A stretch of DNA of 16,012 nucleotides from JAFGHJ01 sp964523975 (GCA_964523975.1 CAZGBM010000049.1:1-16012); one strand, 5' to 3'; positions 1-6,446 are shown, counted from the first letter of the stretch. Notes: generated by a model from the sequence alone, not told the origin. Made by a program: numbers and translations.

Positions 1-162
1 CTTTTTTATCCATTTTTTTCTCTGCATATCTTATAGTAACTAAATCGGGAAGAATTGCAAGATAATTTTATGCTGTATACGCCCGGCGTTAGATAGGAAT
101 TTGGGTATAGCATACGAGGATTTAGGAAAGACAAAAAAAAGATTTTGTGGCTTTGCGTGAAT

Positions 163-190
163 TAGGGTTTCGGGTCTAGGGTTTCGAGTC
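163..190. repeat. 14-bp tandem duplication
   Basis: TAGGGTTTCGGGTC at 163-176 is followed immediately by TAGGGTTTCGAGTC at 177-190, with a single G/A difference. The second copy runs into CCCG, so GGG and CCC could pair. It superficially resembles a tRNA T-arm but no tRNA body is present. Function unknown. Confidence 0.7.
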
Positions 191-219
191 CCGTGTTAAA
201 AAAACAAAAAAATAATTGC

Positions 220-289
220 ACATGTAGAACCTATATTTCATGTAGGAATTTAAAAAATAAAATCTACAATTTCTACATTATCTACATGT
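220..289. repeat. Nested AT-rich inverted repeat
   Basis: ACATGTAGA at 220-228 is the exact reverse complement of TCTACATGT at 281-289. Inside it, TCATGTAGGAATT (238-250) pairs imperfectly with AATTTCTACATTA (268-280). The word TCTACA or its complement occurs about five times within 70 bases. It could form a long hairpin or be a cluster of dyad protein-binding sites. No gene follows closely and there is no terminator-like T-run after the right arm. Confidence 0.65.
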
Positions 290-437
290 AAATAAATTGT
301 GGTGTGGGTTCGTTTTTAAACAACAAAAAAAATAATCTTGTAAATCCTGTTGCTATCCTGTCTAAAAATTTTTGGGCTGGGACGAATTAAAAAATTCCCT
401 TTTAGTCTGTGTTTATCTGCATGCCATTAATTTGTAC

Positions 438-465
438 TTGACAACGTATCTTGATTCTTTAAATT
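438..465 (+). promoter_or_regulatory. Sigma-70-type promoter for gmd-fcl
   Basis: A perfect -35 box TTGACA lies at 438-443. Sixteen bases later TAAATT (460-465) is an acceptable -10 box matching TATAAT at four of six positions. A strong Shine-Dalgarno, AGGAGG (473-478), then sits nine bases ahead of the gmd ATG at 488. Confidence 0.6.
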
Positions 466-487
466 TACATTCAGGAGGAAGAAATTA

Positions 488-1522
488 ATGAAAAAAGCAT
501 TGATAACGGGAATAAACGGACAGGATGGTTCTTACCTGACTGAATTTTTACTTAAAAAGGGATACGAAGTTCACGGAATAATTAGAAGAGCAAGTGTCTT
601 CACAACGGAAAGAATTGAACATCTATATCAGGACCCTCACGAAAAAAATATTAAACTTTTCCTTCATTACGGCGACTTGACGGACTCAAGCAATTTGAAT
701 CGTATAGTGGAGAAGGTTAAACCGGACGAAATCTATAACCTCGGCGCTCAGAGTCACGTAAAAGTTTCTTTCGAAGTCCCGGAATATACCGCTGAGGTCG
801 ACGCTATAGGCACTCTTAGATTGCTCGATACAATAAGAGAAACGGGATTACATACCCGTTTTTACCAGGCTTCATCGAGCGAAATGTTCGGAAAAGCGAT
901 AGAAACACCACAGAAGGAATCGACTCCTTTCTATCCCAGAAGCCCTTACGGCGCAGCCAAAGTATATTCCCACTGGATTACAGTAAACTATAGAGAAGCT
1001 TATAATCTTTTCGCATGCAGCGGAATTCTCTTTAATCACGAATCGCCAAAGCGGGGTAAGAGATTTGTATCAAGGAAAATAACTCAAGCCGTAGCCAGGA
1101 TTCAATACAGTTCACAGGATAGATTATTCCTTGGAAACCTCAACGCTAAAAGAGACTGGGGGTATGCTCCGGAATACGTTGAAGCAATGTGGTTGATGTT
1201 ACAGCAGGAAAAGCCCGATGATTATGTGATTGCCACCGGCGAATCCCACACTGTCAGAGAACTGGCAGAAGAAGCTTTCAAAAATATTAATATAAATCTT
1301 GAATGGAAGGGTAACGGGGTAAATGAAAAAGGTATAGACAAAAAGACGGGGAAAACACTTGTAGAAGTTGACCCTAACTACTTCCGACCCACCGAGGTAG
1401 AAGCTCTGGTCGGAGATGCTTCAAAAGCGAACAAAAACTTAGGCTGGAAACCGAAAGTAACGTTCAAGGAACTGGTGAGGATTATGGTTGAAGCCGACTT
1501 GAAGGCGGAAATAGAGTTATGA
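488..1522 (+). CDS. gmd: GDP-mannose 4,6-dehydratase
   Basis: Converts GDP-D-mannose to GDP-4-keto-6-deoxy-D-mannose in the cytoplasm, the first step of GDP-L-fucose (and GDP-rhamnose/perosamine) synthesis for surface glycans. The 344-residue protein is an extended short-chain dehydrogenase. The Rossmann glycine motif GINGQDG is at residues 8-14. The SSSEMFG segment near 129-135 carries the active-site Ser/Thr region and the conserved Glu. The catalytic Tyr154 and Lys158 form YGAAK. The NHESPKRG signature typical of this family lies at about 183-190. Length is slightly below the roughly 370 residues of the E. coli enzyme but all motifs are intact. The ATG is nine bases after AGGAGG. Its stop overlaps the fcl start by four bases (ATGA), implying translational coupling; the pair is a classic GDP-fucose operon. 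Confidence 0.96.
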   Translation: MKKALITGINGQDGSYLTEFLLKKGYEVHGIIRRASVFTTERIEHLYQDPHEKNIKLFLHYGDLTDSSNLNRIVEKVKPDEIYNLGAQSHVKVSFEVPEYTAEVDAIGTLRLLDTIRETGLHTRFYQASSSEMFGKAIETPQKESTPFYPRSPYGAAKVYSHWITVNYREAYNLFACSGILFNHESPKRGKRFVSRKITQAVARIQYSSQDRLFLGNLNAKRDWGYAPEYVEAMWLMLQQEKPDDYVIATGESHTVRELAEEAFKNININLEWKGNGVNEKGIDKKTGKTLVEVDPNYFRPTEVEALVGDASKANKNLGWKPKVTFKELVRIMVEADLKAEIEL

Positions 1523-2454
1523 ATTTTTGGGAAGAAAAAAGGGTAACCGTAACCGGTGGGAAAGGATTCCTCGGAAAACACTTAGTTCGCAAACTGAAAG
1601 AAAAGGGATGCAAAGATATAATGATTGCGGATTTGCCGGAATACGACCTGCGTGAGAAAGAAAGCATTTTGAAAATGTATGAGGAACAAAATCCCGATAT
1701 TGTGATACATCTTGCCGCAGTAGTCGGCGGCATCGGAGCTAACAGAGAAAACCCGGGTAAGTTCTTCTACGATAATGCCATTATGGGAATTCAGCTAATT
1801 GAATACGCCAGACAGAGGAGATTGAAAAAATTTGTGTGTCTTGGAACAATATGCGCGTATCCAAAATTTACCGCTGTTCCCTTCAAGGAGGAAAATATCT
1901 GGGAGGGCTATCCGGAAGAGACCAACGCTCCTTATGGACTGGCGAAAAAAATGCTGCTCGTTCAACTACAGTCTTACAGAAAGCAGTATGATTTTAATGG
2001 TATATATCTTTTGCCTGTTAATCTTTACGGACCGGGAGATAACTTCGACCCGAAATCTTCACACGTGATACCTGCTCTGATAAAAAAATGCATCGATGCA
2101 AAAAAAGAAGGAAAAGATTTTATAACTATATGGGGAACAGGTAAAGTAAGCAGGGAGTTCATCTACGTCGAAGATGCGGCGGAAGGCATATTACTCGCAA
2201 CGGAGCTTTATAACGAACCCGAACCGGTTAACCTTGGAGCGGGATTTGAAATAACTATAAAAGACCTTGTCGATTTAATTGTAGAACTGACTGGCTTTGA
2301 AGGAGAAATAAAATGGGATACTTCTAAACCCGATGGGCAGCCACGCAGGATGCTGGATACCAAAAGAGCTGAAGAGAATTTTGGATTTCAAGCAAGAACA
2401 GATTTAAAAGAAGGCTTAAAGAGAACTATTAAGTGGTATGAGGAACACGGCTGA
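1519..2454 (+). CDS. fcl: GDP-L-fucose synthase (epimerase/reductase)
   Basis: Catalyses the 3,5-epimerisation and NADPH-dependent 4-reduction of GDP-4-keto-6-deoxymannose, the product of the upstream gmd, giving GDP-L-fucose. The 311-residue protein has the N-terminal nucleotide motif GGKGFLG (13-19), the catalytic YxxxK as Tyr139/Lys143, and the active-site strand GTICAYP (109-115). Cys112 corresponds to the epimerisation cysteine (Cys109 in E. coli), while Thr110 stands where the E. coli enzyme has Ser107. The segment around 119-143, with EGYPEETNAPYGLAKK, is diagnostic of the family. The gene overlaps gmd by four bases and no glycosyltransferase follows, so the user of the GDP-fucose is encoded elsewhere. 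The symbol wcaG is a synonym. Confidence 0.95.
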   Translation: MNFWEEKRVTVTGGKGFLGKHLVRKLKEKGCKDIMIADLPEYDLREKESILKMYEEQNPDIVIHLAAVVGGIGANRENPGKFFYDNAIMGIQLIEYARQRRLKKFVCLGTICAYPKFTAVPFKEENIWEGYPEETNAPYGLAKKMLLVQLQSYRKQYDFNGIYLLPVNLYGPGDNFDPKSSHVIPALIKKCIDAKKEGKDFITIWGTGKVSREFIYVEDAAEGILLATELYNEPEPVNLGAGFEITIKDLVDLIVELTGFEGEIKWDTSKPDGQPRRMLDTKRAEENFGFQARTDLKEGLKRTIKWYEEHG

Positions 2455-2600
2455 AAGTTGTCTAAATCACGAGTCAAATCAAAAAACTGAAAATATAACT
2501 GTACCACCATGTGCATGAACCTTCCCGGTCTACGATTCTTCCACTATTGACTTACAGTAAAACTATGCTTATAGTTTACAAAATATTTGAACGGCTGAAA
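2455..2600. other. Spacer between fcl and the PAS-GGDEF gene
   Basis: About 150 non-coding bases. Apart from the promoter at 2547-2575 I see no gene and no hairpin followed by a T-run, so no clear terminator for gmd-fcl. Confidence 0.5.
2547..2575 (+). promoter_or_regulatory. Sigma-70-type promoter for the PAS-GGDEF gene
   Basis: TTGACT (2547-2552) and TATAGT (2570-2575) are separated by the optimal 17 bases. Transcription would begin near 2582, giving a leader of roughly 30 bases that contains the Shine-Dalgarno at 2601-2609. A start there fits translation from 2615 much better than from the first ATG at 2738. Confidence 0.7.
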
Positions 2601-2609
2601 AAAGGAGGT
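2601..2609 (+). promoter_or_regulatory. Strong ribosome binding site that points to an ATT start
   Basis: AAAGGAGGT is a near-perfect complement of the 16S rRNA tail. No ATG, GTG or TTG follows it in the open frame at usable distance. The codon six bases after AGGAGG is ATT at 2615-2617, in frame with the PAS-GGDEF protein. This site decides the start of that gene. Confidence 0.75.
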
Positions 2610-2614
2610 ATAAA

Positions 2615-3493
2615 ATTAGATTTTCCGAACTGGAAAGTTCGAAGTTTAAGGAAATTAGCCTGGAAGATTTTAAGCAGATATTAGAAGTCCTTCCTATTCC
2701 AATAGATATTGTTGATACTAATCTAAATATACTTTACATGAATGAGGCGCTTAAGAATAAAGTCGGGAGAGATGCCGTCGGCGAGAAGTGTTTTGAGGTG
2801 TATAAAGATAACAATCTTCAATGCCCTCTCTGTCCAGTAAGAGAAGAATTTCCAATTGGAGAAAGCAAAACAATTGAATCAGATGGAGCTTTTGGCGGTA
2901 AAATAGTAAGAATAAAACATAAGGCAATCGAACTAAGGGGGAAAAAGTATATTTTAGAAATTTTTGAAGATATTACCGAATCCATAACGGATGACCTAAC
3001 CGGGTGTTTCAACCGAAGAAAATTAAACGATGACCTCAAAGAGGAGCTTATTCGCGCCAAAAGATATAGTAAAGAAATATCTCTTTTAATGGCGGATATT
3101 GATTGGTTCAAAGAATACAATGATCTTCACGGGCATCAAAAAGGAGACAAATTACTTATAAAATTAGTGCAAATTCTTTCTTATAATATAAGGTTTAATG
3201 ACAAATTATATCGTTACGGAGGTGAAGAGTTCGTAATTTTGCTTCCGGAAACAGGCGAAAAAAAGGCAAAAGAAGTTGCGAAAAAGCTCCGCCGTGTAGT
3301 AGCAGAAAACAAATTTAAAGGTGCAGAAAAAAGTCAGCCTAACTTAATCGTTAGTATCAGCATAGGGGCTGCCAGTTATCCGAAAAGCGGGACTTCTTCG
3401 ACCGAAATCATAAACGCTGCCGATTCAGCCCTTTATGAAGCAAAACGCTCCGGAAAAAATATTGTCAAATTCTATAAAAAAACCCGTGGTTGA
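2615..3493 (+). CDS. PAS-GGDEF diguanylate cyclase, probable ATT start
   Basis: Makes the second messenger cyclic di-GMP from two GTP. Starting at ATT 2615 the protein is 292 residues. Residues about 15-122 form a PAS sensor domain, beginning LPIPIDIVDTNLNILYMNEA. It contains Cys59, Cys70 and Cys73 (C-x10-C-x2-C), a cysteine pattern seen in some PAS domains that might bind a metal or cofactor. Residues about 125-290 are a GGDEF domain. The active-site loop is GGEEF (202-206), preceded by the inhibitory I-site RFND (193-196), so a product-inhibited active enzyme is expected. No signal peptide or membrane segment is visible, so it is cytosolic. The first ATG (2738) would cut the PAS domain in half, lies far from the Shine-Dalgarno and would encode only 251 residues. 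The ligand is unknown. Confidence 0.88.
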   Translation: MRFSELESSKFKEISLEDFKQILEVLPIPIDIVDTNLNILYMNEALKNKVGRDAVGEKCFEVYKDNNLQCPLCPVREEFPIGESKTIESDGAFGGKIVRIKHKAIELRGKKYILEIFEDITESITDDLTGCFNRRKLNDDLKEELIRAKRYSKEISLLMADIDWFKEYNDLHGHQKGDKLLIKLVQILSYNIRFNDKLYRYGGEEFVILLPETGEKKAKEVAKKLRRVVAENKFKGAEKSQPNLIVSISIGAASYPKSGTSSTEIINAADSALYEAKRSGKNIVKFYKKTRG

Positions 3494-3530
3494 CAAAATA
3501 AAAAAAGGGATTTGCCATTATAAGAGGATA

Positions 3531-3556
3531 GTAACCGGCAGATAATATTCGGTTAC
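3531..3556. repeat. Inverted repeat between convergent genes
   Basis: GTAACCG (3531-3537) and CGGTTAC (3550-3556) form a 7-bp stem with a 12-base loop. The right arm covers the stop codon of the minus-strand phosphatase. No T-run follows directly on either strand; on the minus strand a run of seven T lies about 20 bases further on. It may end transcription of the convergent pair inefficiently, but it is not a textbook intrinsic terminator. Confidence 0.4.
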
Positions 3557-4344
3557 TCAAGCGCTATCCAGTCGGTTTTTACCCTGCTCCACTCCGAAAT
3601 CGTATGACCTATATCGATAAAAAATTTCTTTATTTGAGTTTCTTTATACCCCAGTAAATCTTCCAAAATAGGAGTCAGAATACTAAGAGCACTATCCGAA
3701 AGCACCGTCCTTTTAGAAATATGTCCCAGGTACGGCGAGGAAGAAACCGCGATGGGATAACCTCCGTAAGCATTGACATGAAGCATGACATGCAGGTCGG
3801 AAGAACCGTCTCCCACGTAGATTATCCTATCACGAGGAATTTTTTCCTTTTCTCTAAGATAATCAAGCGTGGTTACCTTACCCTGTCCGGCACCCGTTCT
3901 TTCTATTTTAAGAACTTTACCCGTATCGTCATACGTGAAAGTGGTTCCGAAGATATGGTTGGGAGGAACAATATTTTTTAAAGCGGTAATTATGATTTCT
4001 GCAGGGCAGGCAGACAGGACATAACAATAAAATTTGTTCTCTTCTATTCCCTTTTCAAGCACTTTCATCAATTTAGAGACATCTTTTTTTAATTTCGTTT
4101 CTCTGCCGACTTCTTTAAAAAGTTTCTTTGTCACCTTGTCTTTATAATCCGGGTCGATGGTAATAAGTTGAGCCAGTTCTCCGCCCAGTTGAACGATGTT
4201 TCTTTTCCTTACTTCGGCGAGTTTTTTTTCGAATGTTTCTTCATCGATGCCTATTTTCTCACTCAAGAGAACTCCCGAATCATTAAAACTCAAGGTCTTA
4301 TCAAAATCACATATAAGCAGGTATTTTCTCTGTTTTTTGCTCAT
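3553..4344 (-). CDS. HAD-superfamily phosphatase (phosphoserine-phosphatase-like)
   Basis: A 263-residue cytosolic phosphatase of the haloacid dehalogenase superfamily, subfamily IB type. Motif I is DFDKT (13-17), with Asp13 the expected nucleophile and Asp15 the acid/base. Motif II is the Ser in the strand ending LSACPAEI, motif III is the Lys in GQGKVTT, and motif IV is GDGSSDL, which binds Mg2+. An all-alpha cap lies between motifs I and II, as in SerB-like enzymes. The substrate cannot be read from the sequence; phosphoserine or another small phosphomonoester is possible. The gene stands alone, convergent with the PAS-GGDEF gene. Its ATG is ten bases after AAGGAG (4355-4360, minus). I see no clear promoter, only AT-rich -10-like words upstream. 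Confidence 0.82.
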   Translation of the reverse strand: MSKKQRKYLLICDFDKTLSFNDSGVLLSEKIGIDEETFEKKLAEVRKRNIVQLGGELAQLITIDPDYKDKVTKKLFKEVGRETKLKKDVSKLMKVLEKGIEENKFYCYVLSACPAEIIITALKNIVPPNHIFGTTFTYDDTGKVLKIERTGAGQGKVTTLDYLREKEKIPRDRIIYVGDGSSDLHVMLHVNAYGGYPIAVSSSPYLGHISKRTVLSDSALSILTPILEDLLGYKETQIKKFFIDIGHTISEWSRVKTDWIALE

Positions 4345-4493
4345 TTACGAACATCTCCTTTTATTTTATACTTTATAAATACACAATTGAGAGAAAAAAC
4401 GCAAGCTCTCTCTTGTTAAAATAATGTCAAAAAGTTAGTGTGTTTATGTGTATTTAAACAAGTCTTCAGTAGCGAGTCGCCAGTCATTATTTA

Positions 4494-4537
4494 GATACCG
4501 GATACCGGCTACAAGATACTTGATATCAGATACCGGG
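4494..4537. repeat. Degenerate GATACCGG word repeats
   Basis: The words GATACCG (4494-4500), GATACCGG (4501-4508), GATACT (4515-4520), GATATC (4522-4527) and GATACCGGG (4529-4537) follow one another with irregular spacing. This is a degenerate microsatellite-like block rather than a regular array. Just upstream, AGTAGCGAGTCGCCAGT (4469-4485) is of the same style. Confidence 0.65.
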
Positions 4538-4567
4538 TGCTCGAGCGTGGGTTCTGAACTTCAGTAT

Positions 4568-4642
4568 ATCAGTAAATTGGTGAATCAGTAAATTAGTTTA
4601 CATTTTTTACCAATTAACCAATTTACCAATTGACTAATAACT
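4568..4642. repeat. AT-rich inverted repeat of AGTAAATTGGT words
   Basis: AGTAAATT occurs twice (4571-4578 and 4587-4594). The complementary words ACCAATT, ACCAATTTAC and ACCAATTGACTAAT fill 4609-4637. GTAAATTGGT (4572-4581) is the exact reverse complement of 4617-4626. A long imperfect hairpin could form. It lies directly upstream of the promoter at 4669-4696, so it may be either a mobile repeat remnant or a regulatory structure. Confidence 0.65.
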
Positions 4643-4668
4643 ATTTCCGCTGTTGCGAAAATACATCC

Positions 4669-4696
4669 TTGACAATTACGGGCTTTTTTTTATAAT
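4669..4696 (+). promoter_or_regulatory. Consensus sigma-70 promoter of the six-gene operon
   Basis: TTGACA (4669-4674) and TATAAT (4691-4696) are both perfect consensus boxes, 16 bases apart. This is the strongest promoter in the window and should drive the genes from 4721 to 9399. A modest Shine-Dalgarno, AAGGGA (4705-4710), precedes the ATG at 4721 by ten bases. Confidence 0.85.
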
Positions 4697-4720
4697 ATTT
4701 AAATAAGGGAATCGATAATT

Positions 4721-5242
4721 ATGAAAAATTTAAAGGTTTTTTCTATAGTGTGCTTATCTTTAATTTTATCAATACAATTACAAGCGGAAGATTTACAGGT
4801 AGATTATATGGCAAAGGCGAATGCCGAAAGAGCTGCCAATAGAGATGTCAGCAAAGCTTGCTGGTTTGGCGCGGGGATGACTATAATAGGTGGCGGGGCT
4901 GCATTGATCTGGCATTCTTCTTCTCCCGACCCGGTTGCATTTGCGGGTAAATCTCCGGAATACATTAGAGCCTACTCTGATGCGTACAGCTCAAGAGTAA
5001 AAAAAATTCAGTCAATTTACAGCTGCCTGGGATGCGCGACTACTCTTACAATGGCTGGCTGCGCGCTACTTATGATTGAACTTAACAGTGGTTGCCAGGA
5101 TTGGGGCGATGAGAATTGCTTTCCCGAATCATGTATTAGTTCTTCCGACGAACCAAGTTGCATAAACACTTCCAATGAGGGCTCCTCCTGCGGCAGCAGC
5201 TCTGGTAGCAGTTCTTCGTGCGGAAGCAGTTCCGGAGGATAG
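4721..5242 (+). CDS. Exported Cys-rich protein with Ser/Gly/Cys tail
   Basis: I do not recognise this 173-residue protein. It begins with a good Sec signal peptide, with cleavage likely after LQA at residue 22. The mature part has a Lys/Ala-rich stretch, a hydrophobic segment (about 48-66), a charged loop containing the tyrosine-repeating EYIRAYSDAYSSR (about 80-92) and a second hydrophobic segment (about 97-118). The last 55 residues are polar and low in complexity, ending in two copies of a CGSSSG unit and a terminal Gly-Gly. Ten cysteines remain after cleavage, six of them in the tail, which suggests disulfide bonding, metal binding or surface cross-linking. The two tail copies use different codons, so the repeat appears kept at protein level. 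It is the first gene of the operon, behind a consensus promoter, and so probably the most abundant product. Confidence 0.8.
   Translation: MKNLKVFSIVCLSLILSIQLQAEDLQVDYMAKANAERAANRDVSKACWFGAGMTIIGGGAALIWHSSSPDPVAFAGKSPEYIRAYSDAYSSRVKKIQSIYSCLGCATTLTMAGCALLMIELNSGCQDWGDENCFPESCISSSDEPSCINTSNEGSSCGSSSGSSSSCGSSSGG
5234..5238 (+). promoter_or_regulatory. Ribosome binding site for the LolA-like gene
   Basis: GGAGG lies at 5234-5238, inside the last codons of the Cys-rich gene. Nine bases later is ATT at 5248, in frame with the next protein. The only NTG codon near that start, TTG at 5284, is 45 bases away and has no Shine-Dalgarno of its own. Confidence 0.55.
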
Positions 5243-5247
5243 GCTAA

Positions 5248-5967
5248 ATTAAAAGTACCTTAAATAAAGTAACTTCGACCTTTTTGTTTTTTTTATTGGT
5301 AATCTCTTACAACACAGTTTATGCTCTTACCATCAATAACTCACGGGTAGAATTCACAAGAAACTTTAAACAAAAAAACACCGAAGAGACAATAGAAGGC
5401 CTGCTTTATTATCAATTTCCGGGGAAAGTTCTCGTAGCCATTCGTAAACCAATAATTCAATGGATGTCTTTTGAAAACAATGAGATAATCATATATTACC
5501 CCAAGGATTCCATTGCATTCAAATTTGTTTCTCCTTATCCGGTCTCATTTTCTTTTTTCGAGACTTTCTTGAACGTTACCAAAGAGGATTTCGGAGTATG
5601 CAGTCGAGGTTACTCTCTTTTAAATCACGAAATAAAAAAAGACACTCTAATCACTTACTGGAAACCACCAAAAGGATTATCGAAAACAATAGGCGAGTTA
5701 AAATTGGTATTTATCGATAATAAAATTATCTCATCCGAATTAAAAAAAATAACCGGAGAACCCCTGCTAAAAACCTCCTATTCCAACCATTTTAATTATG
5801 GAGAATATTACTTTCCACTGGAAATAAGCAGTACGTTATTTACCGATACAGATACGGTATTCGAAAAAATTTCATATAGTAATCCCGCTTTCAACGATTC
5901 GCTTCCGGAAGAAGTGGCTAATTTCAGGATCCCGGAAGGGATAAAAGTCGAGGAAATCAAATGGTAA
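5248..5967 (+). CDS. LolA-like periplasmic protein, probable ATT start
   Basis: A 239-residue protein, if translation starts at ATT 5248, that resembles the outer-membrane lipoprotein carrier LolA fold. It is an exported, beta-rich protein with the pattern EGLLYYQFPGKVLVAI, then IIQW, then an IIIYYPKD strand, and repeated amphipathic beta strands to the end. LolA ferries lipoproteins across the periplasm; in this divergent homologue lipid or peptide binding is only inferred. The ATT start adds KSTLNK before the hydrophobic run and gives a normal signal peptide ending near VYA. Starting at TTG 5284 would leave a 14-residue leader without positive charge. The gene begins six bases after the stop of the Cys-rich gene and overlaps the YidD-like gene by seven bases. 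Family assignment is moderate, from pattern only. Confidence 0.68.
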   Translation: MKSTLNKVTSTFLFFLLVISYNTVYALTINNSRVEFTRNFKQKNTEETIEGLLYYQFPGKVLVAIRKPIIQWMSFENNEIIIYYPKDSIAFKFVSPYPVSFSFFETFLNVTKEDFGVCSRGYSLLNHEIKKDTLITYWKPPKGLSKTIGELKLVFIDNKIISSELKKITGEPLLKTSYSNHFNYGEYYFPLEISSTLFTDTDTVFEKISYSNPAFNDSLPEEVANFRIPEGIKVEEIKW

Positions 5968-6446
5968 ACACAATAATCTGTTTTTTATCTCTGGCTCTCG
6001 TATCTTCTTCCGGGGTTAAAAACCAGCTGGATTTTCTCTCACAGACGAGTCCCATAATAAAAGAAAAAAGCGAAGAGCGTTACATTTCTCTTTTCGATTT
6101 CAAAGAGACTTCCGAAGTCAAACTCGCTTTTTCCGGACTCATTCGAATTTATCAGATATATGTTTCCTCTCAGGACGCCCCGTCATGCAATTTCACGCTG
6201 ACCTGCTCCCGTTTTATGACAAAAGCAATACAGGAATACGGGGCATTTCATGGCTTACTTATGGCGAGCGACCGGCTCCAGCGGTGTTTCGGACTTTCTC
6301 GAAAATACTATTCGAGAGACCCGCAAACGGGACTCGCAATCGACTATCCTGTAGAAATTTATTATATAGGAAGAGAGAAGAGTAATTTTACTTTACCTGA
6401 AAACCTGTGTTCCGGCAAGGGAACATTCTGTAATTTCGAGAAATGA
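5961..6446 (+). CDS. YidD-like protein with N-terminal export signal
   Basis: Contains a YidD (DUF37, 'haemolytic' domain) core at about residues 60-122: YQ at 64-65, Cys76 in PSCNF, Cys82 in TCSRF, the AIQEYGAFHGLL helix, RLQRC with Cys109, and DP at 120-121. Ordinary YidD is about 70-90 residues, cytoplasmic-face and membrane-associated, and helps YidC insert inner-membrane proteins. This version is 161 residues. It has a hydrophobic N-terminal segment (about 4-17) resembling a signal peptide or anchor, a 40-residue linker, and an extra C-terminal tail with two more Cys (150, 157). It sits among exported proteins and not beside rnpA/yidC, so it is probably a specialised paralogue. It overlaps both neighbours by a few bases. 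The domain call is firm; the role is inferred. Confidence 0.82.
   Translation: MVNTIICFLSLALVSSSGVKNQLDFLSQTSPIIKEKSEERYISLFDFKETSEVKLAFSGLIRIYQIYVSSQDAPSCNFTLTCSRFMTKAIQEYGAFHGLLMASDRLQRCFGLSRKYYSRDPQTGLAIDYPVEIYYIGREKSNFTLPENLCSGKGTFCNFEK

Larger units (their letters stand above)
1..437. other. Non-coding leader region with small repeats
   Basis: I see no convincing gene here: the reading frames are short and lack ribosome binding sites. What it holds: an inverted pair TATGCTGTATAC (69-80) and GTATAGCATAC (105-115), matching apart from a two-base gap; a 14-base tandem duplication (163-176 and 177-190, one mismatch); a larger AT-rich inverted repeat (220-289); and the word ATCCTGT twice (344-350, 355-361). 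The end of an upstream gene is not visible, so transcription entering from the left cannot be judged. Confidence 0.6.
4345..4668. other. Repeat-rich divergent spacer
   Basis: About 320 bases with no supportable gene; the frames reaching into it from the phosphatase are antisense shadows. A weak GAGAGA/TCTCTC hairpin lies at 4389-4412 in the leader of the minus-strand phosphatase. From about 4460 to 4645 the sequence is built from short repeated words (see the two repeat entries). The promoter for the plus-strand operon follows at 4669. Confidence 0.6.

Noticed and set aside
163..200. A tRNA T-arm-like stretch (GGGTTTCGAGTCCC).
   Set aside because: The loop is one base too long, and there is no acceptor stem, anticodon arm or D-arm around it. 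It is better explained by the 14-base tandem duplication.
262..290. A Cas12a-like repeat (AATTTCTAC... in an AT-rich setting).
   Set aside because: Only one copy, with no evenly spaced repeats or spacers and no cas genes. The sequence is part of a local inverted repeat.
1519..2454. A defective fcl, because Thr replaces the usual active-site Ser.
   Set aside because: The epimerisation Cys, the Tyr and the Lys are intact. The GT-x-CAYP form looks to me like a normal subgroup of the family and not a lesion.
3490..3560. A bidirectional intrinsic terminator between the convergent genes.
   Set aside because: The 7-bp inverted repeat at 3531-3556 is real, but no T-run follows it directly on either strand, so I list it only as a repeat.
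4168..4419. Plus-strand open frames opposite the start of the HAD phosphatase.
   Set aside because: They lie antisense to a gene with clear catalytic motifs, have no recognisable protein features and no good ribosome binding site.
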